Below, one piece after another: positions 1 through 8,800 of a stretch of DNA of 64,000 nt. The first letter of the stretch is position 1. The number at the start of each line of letters is the position of its first letter. The position numbers and the translations under genes were made by a program. This stretch comes from JAJAZB01 sp964244295. Lineage in GTDB: Bacteria; Bacteroidota; Bacteroidia; Cytophagales; Spirosomataceae. The notes beneath the pieces are model-generated. The model saw only the letters and a list, made by a program, of their open reading frames with translations. It was not told where the DNA came from and ran no database searches. Location of the stretch: positions 1 through 64,000 of the forward strand of contig CAXTIG010000032.1 in assembly GCA_964244295.1 (NCBI GenBank). Reading direction: 5' to 3'.

Positions 1-1026
1 ACTGAAAGTTTCATGTCCAAATTTAATATTTTCCTTGCTTATCGCAACAACTCTATTCCATAAAGTGGAGTGATGTATTGAAACGTCATGTTTCTAACAA
101 ACTTCAATTTGAGTTGAATGCTACCTTGATTCGGAGTTACAGTTACCGTCCGTTTGTGAAGATAAATTACTACGCTGAGAAAGCATTATCTGACCGATTG
201 ACTCGAAATCATTTTGAGATATTTGGCAACGAGTTAGAAAGCAGAAACGATGTCCTGACCTTTTCAGGAAATGGTTCAACAAAACCGTTTCAGGTATTAG
301 GGTGCAATACTGTTTTTAGTGTCGACCTTCTCGAAAAAACGCAATGCCTCCCTCTCTACCGCTACGACTTAGAAGGCCGCCGCATCGAAAACATCACGAA
401 CTGGGCGCTGAACCGGTTTCGGGAACATTACATCATGACGAGGGAGGCAGTCACGAAAGAGGCCATTTTCCACTACGTATACGCTGTGCTGCACCACCCC
501 GCCTACCGCAAAAAATACGAAGTGAACCTGAAACGCGAGTTTCCCCGCATCCCGCTGTACGACGATTTCTGGCAATGGTCGGATTGGGGCAAAACCCTGC
601 TTGACCTGCACCTGAACTACGAAACCGCCGCGCCGTACCCCTTGCAGCGGGTAGATATGCCGAAAGGCGGCAAGCCGGAAGTGCAAAAGCAACTCTTCAC
701 CACCGTGGCCGAACCGGAGCCAATGTTTAGCCCCGCCCCGAAAGCCCGCCTCCGCGCCGACAAAACGGCGGGTGTCATCGAACTCGACACGGACACGTTG
801 CTGCGCGGCATCCCGCCCGAAGCCTGGGACTACAAACTGGGCAACCGCTCCGCCCTGGGTTTGGATTCTCGACCAGTACAAAGAATCCAAACCCAGCGAC
901 CCGACCATCGCCGCCCAATTCAACACCTACCGCTTCGCAGATTACAAAGAGCGCGTCATTGAATTGCTGAAACGGGTTTGCACCGTGAGCGTGGAGGCGA
1001 TGCGCGTCGTGAACGCCATGCCGTAG
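1..1026 (+). pseudogene. Type ISP restriction-modification enzyme, C-terminal part, frameshifted
   Basis: This is the target-recognition end of a type ISP enzyme, a single-chain restriction-modification protein with helicase and methyltransferase domains; the N-terminal part lies outside the window. Family-typical stretches are YRPFVK, LEKTQCLPLYRYD, FHYVYAVLHHPAYRKKYE and FPRIPLYDDFWQW. The main frame runs from about 60 to 857 and ends in unrelated residues. The family ending (WILDQYKE, FNTYRFADYKE, VSVEAMRVV) continues in another frame to the stop at 1024-1026, so one extra base lies near 855-860. A second slip near 59-61 is likely, because IKWSDVLKR reads in frame only downstream of a stop that ends the preceding frame. 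Bases 1 to about 340 are clearly AT-richer than the rest, suggesting a recombinant gene. Confidence 0.8.
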
Positions 1027-1038
1027 ATTTGTGCAAAC

Positions 1039-1152
1039 GGTCACGCTGAGCGGAACGGTCCGCCGCTGCGGTCGAAGCGCGTGCGGCTGGTCAGCGTCGG
1101 CCCACCACACGCGCTTCGACCGCAGCGGCGGACCGTTCCGCTCAGCGTGACC
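1039..1152. repeat. Perfect 45-bp palindrome with conserved 24-nt loop (copy 1 of 3)
   Basis: Bases 1039-1083 and 1108-1152 are exact reverse complements and enclose the loop at 1084-1107, which begins CGGCTGGTCAGCG and ends GGCCCACCA. The outer arm begins GGTCACGCTGAGCGGA. Copies with diverged arms but nearly the same loop lie at 42364-42460 and 45930-46015. It fills the gap between the broken restriction gene and the threonine aldolase gene. It resembles a REP-type mobile palindrome; no RAYT transposase is in the window. Confidence 0.9.
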
Positions 1153-1202
1153 CCAAGTGTGACACCCTTTTTCAATCCGCAATCAAAACTCCGCAGTCCG
1201 CA

Positions 1203-2225
<1,023 letters not shown>

Positions 2226-2259
2226 AGGGGGCAAGCTCAGCGTGACAGTCGATGTCTTC

Positions 2260-5200
2260 TCACTCCTTCACCACCCGGTACGTCACCGGCCCGGTTTCCC
2301 GATTCACCTGCAACAGGTACACGCCCGCAGGCAGGGCCGAAAGGTCGAGTTCGGTTCCATCCGGTGCGTGACGTACCCGGCGAAGCAGTTGCCCGCCGGG
2401 CGTCATCAGTCGCAGTTCTGTCGGGGCGCTCAGGCCCTCGACGCGCAGCCGTTGGGCGGTGGGATTGGGAAATACCCGCAGGGTAGGGGCCGTGGGTTCG
2501 AGGGCCGTAATCAATTCGACTTTCAGGGTGGCCGGGTTGCCAATCGTACCCGCGCCGCACTCGTTGCGTACCGCGCTGAGCCGGTAAAATAAAGTCGGTG
2601 AGGCGGGTTGGAGCGTCAGCGTGTCGGGATTCCGGCTGGCTGAGCGCGAAAACGAACCCGCGTCGGTGCCGAGGGTGTACGTCCAGGGGCTATCGCCCGT
2701 AAACCGCACCACCGCCTTCGCCACTTTGCCGGGCAGGTAGCTGAGTACGTCGGTGTCGAAGGCCGCCGTGGCTTTCAGCCGCACGGCGTAGGCGTAGGGG
2801 CTATGCCCGCTCTGGGTGCCCGCGTCGGAGGCCACGACGCGCAGGCGGTAGCCGCTGCCCCGGGGTGTGATACCGGGGATGGCCCCCCGCAACGGCGACT
2901 GCTGTCCTACCGTGACCAGGTCGCGGAAGTTGGATCCGGTCGAGTCGGAAAGCTGGACGGTAAACCGGTTTCCCGTTGAAAAACTGCCTTTCGTTTCAAA
3001 CGTCACCCGCGCCGTATCGCCCGCGCAGAGGCGTTCTTCAAAAAAAGAAGGAGTTGGGATGTCTACGGTGCGATCGGCGGGGGAATTCACCGTCACCGTG
3101 GCCGAGCCGCTCACCGAACCCGCGCCACAAACGTTGCTGGCCGAAAGCAGCGTGTACGTGGTCGTGGCGGCGGGCGTGACGGGTACGTTCAGCGCCGTGC
3201 CCTGGTACGGCTCCCATTGCCCTGTCACGTTGCCAGAAAGGGTATATTGAATGGCGTCCCAAGCGCCCGTGGTCGTGGCGTTGGTCAGGCGTAAGTACGC
3301 AGTGCGGCCTGGGTTGATGGTGGCTCCGCCCGTCAGCGTCAGCAGTGGAGTGGCGTTGATCAGCACGGGTACGAAGAGAGTCAACGCCGGGCGCGTGCTC
3401 GTCACGCGCAGCAGGTAACTACCTCCTGCCAGAGTGCCCGGCATGGTAAGTAGGTAATCGGCCTGCGTGACGCGGCCCGAGTCAAGCCGGGCTACTAGTG
3501 CCTGGTTCTGCCCGTTAAGCAGATCGAAGCGGAAGCGGTTGTCGGCTTCGTAATCGCCCCGGGCATCAAGGCGCAGCCGGAGGGAGCGGCCCGGACACAG
3601 AGTTTCCGTACTCAATCGGAATACCTGAAGCGTGGGCTTCACCTGCACCGCCACCTGCCCCGACACCGTACCGTAGCCGCAGACGTTATACACCCGCCGC
3701 AGGCCGTAGGTGCTGCCTCGGGTGGGGCTGACGGAGCGATACCCGGGATTTTCTGAAAACGAAACGGCGGTGTTGTCACTGAACAAGACGTTGTAAAAGG
3801 GCGAACCTGTCAGGGTCACTTTCAGCGCGGCGCTGCTTTCGGTCAAAATGGCCGAGGAGCCGTCCTGGGCCGTGAGTAGGGCCGTAGGCGGGGCGGCCAC
3901 GGTGAGTTGGGCCAGCGGGGCTGATACGGTGGCCGGGTTGCTCGACACCACCCGCAAAGCGTACCGGCCCGATGACACGTTGGCTGCCAGAGTCCCCCGG
4001 AGCAGCAGCCCGGCGGTTTCCTCAAACGTCGCCGCTACCTGCGCCGTATCGGAGGGATTGACGAGTTGCAGGCGGTAGCGGGTAGCCGTCGTGGCCCCCC
4101 GGCCCCGCACCCGAATGGCTGCCGTCAGGCCGGTATTCTGGCAAACTTCGTAGTCAGTGAAGGAACCAAGTTCTACCTGAAGGGGCTGCACTGTAACGGC
4201 CACCTCGCCGCTGGCGGTGCCGGTGCCGCAGGCGTTGGCGATGGTTTTCACCCGGTACGTTCCCTCGCTCTCGGGCGTGAAATACGGCGAACCAACGTAG
4301 CCATTGAAGGCATAGTCGCGGGTGCCGTTGCTCAGCACGAGCGCGTACGGCTCGCCGCCCGTGAGGGTGAGGTACAGCGAGAGGCCGTCGCCCAGCACCA
4401 CCCGTGCGCTACTGCCCGACCCCGATCCCGTGACTCGGGCGGTGGGCTTGGCCCGGACGCGAAACGTGGCCGTGGCCGAGTACAGCACCGGCTCGGTCGA
4501 AGCCACCCGCACTTCGTAGGTGCCCTCGTCAGGCCGGATCGTGGTTCCGCTGCTCAACGCCGATTGCGCGGCCACGGTGGTCCATTCGCCGTAATTTTTC
4601 CGCACCTGCACCCGAAACTGGTTGCTGCCCACGTAGCTGCCAAAGGCCTGAAACCGCAGTGGTAGGCTATCGCCCTGGCAGAATTCGGCCCGCACGGGTT
4701 GCAGGGCAATGCCCGTGCTGGCGGGTACAGTCACGGTGGTAGCCAAGTCTACGTCGGTTTGCCCGCAGGCGTTGTTCACCCGGCGGATCCGGTAGGTGGT
4801 GGTTTGGAAAATGGGGATCTGTATGCTTCCCCCTGAACTGAGGTAGCTCAGGCCATTGTCCAGTAAAATGGAATACGGTCCGCCCCCGCCCTGGTTCAGG
4901 TAAAGTTCCACTTGGTTGTTGGAGGGCGGGTAATGGGTCCCGCCGCTGGCGAACGCCAGCGTGGGTTTGCTGTTGATGCTGATTGAATTGTAGCTGGTGG
5001 TTCGTATTCCGTTGTGTTCTACCCAGATTTCGTAGGAAGGAGAAGGCGACGAAAATCCCTGGGAAACATCAACCGGTCCTACCGTAGGCAGGGTAAATGT
5101 GAGCCGGGAGCCGTCTAGCCGCGCGGGTACCGACCAGTTGAACACTTGGCTCGACGGGTTGTAGCGCGTTTGCCGCAGAAAAACGGTCAGGTTGGCAGGC

Positions 5201-6516
5201 AGCGTAAGATTTGAACGCAAGCGCGCACTTACCGGCTGCCCTTCGCACACCGAGGTGTTGGGCAGTGAGTCCAGTACAAGGCCGTTTCGCACCTCTACCC
5301 GGGTGGTGGTCGGCACGATGGTGGGGGGCACGTCGCAGCCCGAGGAAAAGGCCACAATGCGGTAGTCGGTGGTTCGCTGGGCCGCCACGGAGGCGTAGGC
5401 CGTCGGGGCCGAGTTGGAGTAAGCCTCCGGCGCGGTGAGTACCGTGCCGTCGCTGAGTTCGGCCCGAAACGGCCCCGCGCCCAGAAACCGGGCACCCAGC
5501 GAAATGGAGTTGTTGAAATCAGTCGAGAAACTACTCGTCGTCAACTCCGCAGAAGGGGCGGGCCAAAGCCGCATGACGCGGCCAACCGGGGTACTGATCA
5601 GCCCCGGCTGGCTGGCCACAATGCGTACCGTGTATTCGCGACCTGGATCGAAGGCGGTGTTTTTGGGCAAAACGGCTTTTACAAATCCACCCTCTTCGGT
5701 GGCGTCGAGCGTGAGCGTGGCGGGCACCGGAAAGCCGCTGATGCTGGCCGGGACGAGTTGAATTTTAAACGTATTTCCGGCGTTGAATTCTCCCCCCGTT
5801 TTCGACAGTCCCACGCGTAGCGTACCTCCCTCGCAAAGATTCTGCGGCGAAACCGACGTGGCCCGCAGTGAGAAGGCATTCACCGCCACCGAAAACGAGC
5901 CACTTCCTGTACCTACGCCGCACTCGTTGCGCACCGATGCCACCGTGAACGTGCGCGAGCGATCGCTGAATACGGGCGTGGTCACTTGAAAGCCCAGGTC
6001 CGACGAGTTGGGGTTGAGTACCACCCGCGAACTGTCGGTAAACACCACGGTGATGGGCTGCGAACCGCTGGCTGAAAACCGCACTAAGGTGCCCTCGTCG
6101 GGATTGACCACTCCCGGCGAGGCCTCAAGGGAGCTTAGCTGGACTGGGAAGCGAAACTGCACGTTGATCCAGTCGCTTTCGGTCACGGGGGTGCCGCCCA
6201 CCACCCGGTACGAGAAAGAACCCGTGGCCTCGTACGAAGTAAAACCTAGCGTGCGTGGATCGGGAAATGCAAACGTCAGCACCGACCCCGTGGCTCTGGC
6301 CAGGGTGGGTAGATCGCGTATGGGTTCGCCAGCGTAGCGACGAAGTTGAACTTTGAAGGTATTACCCGGCCCGGGCGGCAGGGCGCTGGTGAAGGGCAGC
6401 GAGAGCGGGGTTTCGATACAAACCTGCGAAGGCGAGCCAGATAGGTAAATTTTTTGCCCAAACGAAAAAAAGCTGCCCAAACAGAGCAGCAACGCGGCGG
6501 GTAAACGGTGTTTCAT
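2260..6516 (-). CDS. Giant secreted repeat protein with type IX sorting domain
   Basis: A 1418-residue exported protein. The start at 6516 is chosen because MKHRLPAALLLCLGSFFSFGQ is a clear signal peptide; the longer reading adds a tail unlike a leader. The body is a chain of Ig-like modules. At least six end in a unit of the form TYRLxxVxNxCGxGTxSGxxxVxV (for example near CGAGSVSGSATVTV and CGYGTVSGQVAVQV), each with one cysteine, and a seventh is divergent. The last ~75 residues (LRVFPNPTAQRLRVEG to VYLLQVNRETG) form a type A C-terminal sorting domain, which directs passage through the type IX system and anchoring on the cell surface. Its ligand is not predictable; adhesion or matrix roles are the usual inference. 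Confidence 0.88.
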   Translation of the reverse strand: MKHRLPAALLLCLGSFFSFGQKIYLSGSPSQVCIETPLSLPFTSALPPGPGNTFKVQLRRYAGEPIRDLPTLARATGSVLTFAFPDPRTLGFTSYEATGSFSYRVVGGTPVTESDWINVQFRFPVQLSSLEASPGVVNPDEGTLVRFSASGSQPITVVFTDSSRVVLNPNSSDLGFQVTTPVFSDRSRTFTVASVRNECGVGTGSGSFSVAVNAFSLRATSVSPQNLCEGGTLRVGLSKTGGEFNAGNTFKIQLVPASISGFPVPATLTLDATEEGGFVKAVLPKNTAFDPGREYTVRIVASQPGLISTPVGRVMRLWPAPSAELTTSSFSTDFNNSISLGARFLGAGPFRAELSDGTVLTAPEAYSNSAPTAYASVAAQRTTDYRIVAFSSGCDVPPTIVPTTTRVEVRNGLVLDSLPNTSVCEGQPVSARLRSNLTLPANLTVFLRQTRYNPSSQVFNWSVPARLDGSRLTFTLPTVGPVDVSQGFSSPSPSYEIWVEHNGIRTTSYNSISINSKPTLAFASGGTHYPPSNNQVELYLNQGGGGPYSILLDNGLSYLSSGGSIQIPIFQTTTYRIRRVNNACGQTDVDLATTVTVPASTGIALQPVRAEFCQGDSLPLRFQAFGSYVGSNQFRVQVRKNYGEWTTVAAQSALSSGTTIRPDEGTYEVRVASTEPVLYSATATFRVRAKPTARVTGSGSGSSARVVLGDGLSLYLTLTGGEPYALVLSNGTRDYAFNGYVGSPYFTPESEGTYRVKTIANACGTGTASGEVAVTVQPLQVELGSFTDYEVCQNTGLTAAIRVRGRGATTATRYRLQLVNPSDTAQVAATFEETAGLLLRGTLAANVSSGRYALRVVSSNPATVSAPLAQLTVAAPPTALLTAQDGSSAILTESSAALKVTLTGSPFYNVLFSDNTAVSFSENPGYRSVSPTRGSTYGLRRVYNVCGYGTVSGQVAVQVKPTLQVFRLSTETLCPGRSLRLRLDARGDYEADNRFRFDLLNGQNQALVARLDSGRVTQADYLLTMPGTLAGGSYLLRVTSTRPALTLFVPVLINATPLLTLTGGATINPGRTAYLRLTNATTTGAWDAIQYTLSGNVTGQWEPYQGTALNVPVTPAATTTYTLLSASNVCGAGSVSGSATVTVNSPADRTVDIPTPSFFEERLCAGDTARVTFETKGSFSTGNRFTVQLSDSTGSNFRDLVTVGQQSPLRGAIPGITPRGSGYRLRVVASDAGTQSGHSPYAYAVRLKATAAFDTDVLSYLPGKVAKAVVRFTGDSPWTYTLGTDAGSFSRSASRNPDTLTLQPASPTLFYRLSAVRNECGAGTIGNPATLKVELITALEPTAPTLRVFPNPTAQRLRVEGLSAPTELRLMTPGGQLLRRVRHAPDGTELDLSALPAGVYLLQVNRETGPVTYRVVKE

Positions 6517-6629
6517 GAGAGCTTTTGAAGGTGAGGTAGGTACGGAGGCAAAACTACACGTTGCGCCGAAAAGCGCAACCGCCCCCGGCGGAAATTTGCC
6601 GCCGTAATTCCGTCTATACCCCTGGCTCC

Positions 6630-7553
6630 TCACTCAAAAATCACCGTCTTGTTTCCGTAAATAAAAACCCGGTCTTCGAGCACCAGTTTCAGGGCTTTGG
6701 CCAGCACGATTTTCTCCACGTCGCGCCCGGCGGCGGCCAGGTGTTGCCAGGTTTGGGAGTGGGTGACGGGAATCACGTCCTGGGTGATGATGGGGCCTTC
6801 GTCGAGGTTTTCATTCACAAAATGCGCCGTGGCTCCGATAATTTTCACGCCCCGCTCAAAGGCCTGCTTGTAGGGATTGGCCCCGATGAACGCGGGCAAA
6901 AACGAGTGGTGGATGTTGACGATCCGCGCCGAAAAATGACTCGTAAACGCGGGCGTCAGCACCCGCATGAACTTGGCCAGCACTACGTACTCCGGCTGGT
7001 AGGGCGCGATGGTTTGGAGCAACTCCGCCTCGTGCGCCTCCCGCGATTTGCCCTCGTGGCTGACCAGGTGAAAGGGCACCCCGAACTGTTCGGTGAGGGG
7101 CCGGAGCACGTCGTGGTTGGCCACCACGGCCAGAATGCTGATGTTGAGGTCGTTGAAAGCCCCCCGTACGAGCAAATCGCTCAGGCAGTGGTGTTCTTTC
7201 GTGGCGAGCAACACCACGTTTTTGCGGCGGCTGGCGGTGAGCGAGAGCCGCACGCCGTCGGGCAGGATACCGCGCAGCCCGGCGATGATTTTTTCTTCGG
7301 AAAACTCGCCCGTGAATTCGGTTCGCATGAAAAAATGCGCCGACCCGTCGTCCACGAATTCGTCGTTGCGCAAAATATTCAGGTCGTGGTGGTACAGCAC
7401 GCCCGTGATTTTATGAACCAGGCCCTTGGCGTCGGGGCAGTCGATGCGGAGGATGTGGGTGGGGGTACTCAATGCTGAATGCTGAATGCTGAATGCTGAA
7501 TGCTGAATCAGATTGGACGCCAAAGAAACCATTGAAAATTCAGCATTCAGCAT
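6630..7553 (-). CDS. purU: Formyltetrahydrofolate deformylase
   Basis: Hydrolyses 10-formyltetrahydrofolate to tetrahydrofolate and formate, balancing one-carbon pools and supplying formate for purine synthesis. An N-terminal ACT domain (ILRIDCPDAKGLVHKITGVL) precedes a formyltransferase domain with NIHHSFLPAFIGANPY and the late GATAHFVNENLDEGPII motif carrying catalytic residues. Homology starts only at THILRIDCPD. Upstream residues are translated from the ATGCTGA repeat at 7472-7567, so the start is uncertain: ATG 7553 (307 aa), ATG 7532, or TTG 7472 immediately before the domain (281 aa). I regard 7472 as quite possible. It follows the long secreted gene on the same strand but need not share its transcript. 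Confidence 0.92.
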   Translation of the reverse strand: MLNAEFSMVSLASNLIQHSAFSIQHSALSTPTHILRIDCPDAKGLVHKITGVLYHHDLNILRNDEFVDDGSAHFFMRTEFTGEFSEEKIIAGLRGILPDGVRLSLTASRRKNVVLLATKEHHCLSDLLVRGAFNDLNISILAVVANHDVLRPLTEQFGVPFHLVSHEGKSREAHEAELLQTIAPYQPEYVVLAKFMRVLTPAFTSHFSARIVNIHHSFLPAFIGANPYKQAFERGVKIIGATAHFVNENLDEGPIITQDVIPVTHSQTWQHLAAAGRDVEKIVLAKALKLVLEDRVFIYGNKTVIFE

Positions 7554-7567
7554 TCAGCATTCAGCAT
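7472..7567. repeat. ATGCTGA heptamer tracts in inverted orientation
   Basis: Five head-to-tail copies of ATGCTGA (7472-7506) face four copies of the complementary heptamer TCAGCAT (7540-7567) across a unique spacer of about 33 bases. The element sits between the divergent purU and 2Fe-2S subunit genes and overlaps the possible 5' end of purU. Copy number in such tracts can change by slippage, so it could influence start choice or expression of either neighbour. Confidence 0.9.
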
Positions 7568-7625
7568 TTTCTGTCTTGACCGGAAAAAGGTACCTTTCGA
7601 CAGCCAACCGTTTCCCCTTCCTGCC

Positions 7626-8144
7626 ATGAGCCAGACCAAACTCCTCGTCAACGGCAAATCCTACACCCTCGACCTCGACCCGCAAATGCCCCTGCTCTGG
7701 GCCGTCCGCGATTTTGTGGGCCTGAAAGGCACCAAATTCGGCTGCGGCATCGCCCAGTGCGGGGCCTGCACGCTCCACCTCAACGGCCAGCCCGTGCGCT
7801 CCTGCGTGATTCCCGTCTCGGCGGTGAAGGGCCAGAAAATCACCACCATCGAAGGCATCGGCAGCCTCGATCACCTCCACGCCGTGCAGCAAGCCTGGAT
7901 CGACGAGCAGGTGCCGCAGTGCGGCTACTGCCAGTCGGGGCAAATCATGGCGGCGGTGTCGCTGCTGAAAGCCAAACCCAAGCCGACCGACGAAGAAATC
8001 GACACCGCGATGACCAACATCTGCCGCTGCGGCACCTACCAGCGCATCCGCAAGGCCATTCACCGCGCCGCCGGGGCCTTGCAGGAGCAGCCGAAAGTGA
8101 CCCCGGTGAAAGCCGTGAAGCCAAGCGGGACGGTAGGAAAGTAA
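7626..8144 (+). CDS. 2Fe-2S subunit of a molybdenum hydroxylase (IorA-like)
   Basis: Small electron-transfer subunit of a xanthine oxidase-family enzyme, closest in layout to isoquinoline 1-oxidoreductase alpha. A plant-ferredoxin-like N-terminal domain binds one cluster through Cys40, Cys45, Cys48 and Cys60 (motif CGIAQCGAC). A helical C-terminal domain binds the second through CGYCQSGQ and CRCGTY. At 172 residues it is slightly longer than the usual ~150, with a Lys/Val-rich tail. It starts a tight plus-strand run: 23 bp to the Uma2-like gene and then 9 bp to the first large subunit. No FAD subunit is present, as expected for this subfamily, which passes electrons to a cytochrome or membrane acceptor. 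Confidence 0.93.
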   Translation: MSQTKLLVNGKSYTLDLDPQMPLLWAVRDFVGLKGTKFGCGIAQCGACTLHLNGQPVRSCVIPVSAVKGQKITTIEGIGSLDHLHAVQQAWIDEQVPQCGYCQSGQIMAAVSLLKAKPKPTDEEIDTAMTNICRCGTYQRIRKAIHRAAGALQEQPKVTPVKAVKPSGTVGK

Positions 8145-8167
8145 TAGTTGAAATTTAACCGAAAAAG

Positions 8168-8791
8168 ATGGAAGCACTCGTTGAACGCCCGACCCGCAAG
8201 CGCCGCCCACCCACCCGCGACCTGCTCCCCCTGCTCGTGTACGAAGAGTGGGACGGCCAGCCCGTGTACTACCGGGGCTACCGCGACGTGCTGGCTGGTA
8301 AGAAAACCCCCGAAGAAATCATGTCGTGTTCCGATTTGCAGGGCGTGCTGGTCGCGCTCTTGAATGGCTACCTCTACAACCACCTCGATCGCAAACGCTA
8401 CCTGCTGGCAACCAACGAAGTGGGCCTGCACCTCTCGCGGGGCAACAACCTCGGTAACGATTTGGTGATTCTGGAAAAAGCCACGCTCGGTCCGCTGAAG
8501 GGCAAGTACTTTGACAAGCCGCCGAAAGTCATCATCGAAGTAGACATCAAGGCCGACACCACCGAACTGCCGGGGAAGGACGTGAGCTATTTGCTCAAAA
8601 AATCGCAGAAAATTCTGGACTTCGGCACCGAGCGGGTCATCTGGATTTTGACCGAAGAAAAGAAAATCTTCGTCATCGACCGCAACGACCCGACCTGGTA
8701 CGCCGTCGATTGGTCGGCGGATGTAACCGTGGTCGACGGCTGCGTGCTGAACCTGCAAAAACTGCTTGAAGACGAAGGGATTTTGTTTTGA
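8168..8791 (+). CDS. Uma2-family (DUF820) endonuclease-like protein
   Basis: A 207-residue protein of the PD-(D/E)xK-like Uma2 family, common in Bacteroidota and cyanobacteria but without an established role. The core is visible as GNDLVILE (candidate acidic residue) followed by PPKVIIEVDIKAD (candidate Glu and Lys), then a helix and FGTERVIWILTEEKKIFVI. It lies between the 2Fe-2S and the large subunit genes of a molybdenum hydroxylase with short gaps (23 and 9 bp), so it is probably cotranscribed with them. Nothing in its sequence suggests a metabolic job; it may be a passenger. A distant relative is at 38357-38938. Confidence 0.75.
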   Translation: MEALVERPTRKRRPPTRDLLPLLVYEEWDGQPVYYRGYRDVLAGKKTPEEIMSCSDLQGVLVALLNGYLYNHLDRKRYLLATNEVGLHLSRGNNLGNDLVILEKATLGPLKGKYFDKPPKVIIEVDIKADTTELPGKDVSYLLKKSQKILDFGTERVIWILTEEKKIFVIDRNDPTWYAVDWSADVTVVDGCVLNLQKLLEDEGILF

Positions 8792-8800
8792 CCTCAACGA

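Noticed and set aside
5211..6461. Several 60-110 residue frames antisense to or out of frame with the giant secreted gene
   Set aside because: They overlap a gene with an unbroken domain pattern and have no family features.
7472..7567. CRISPR-like regular repeat
   Set aside because: Heptamers are contiguous with no spacers and no cas genes are present.
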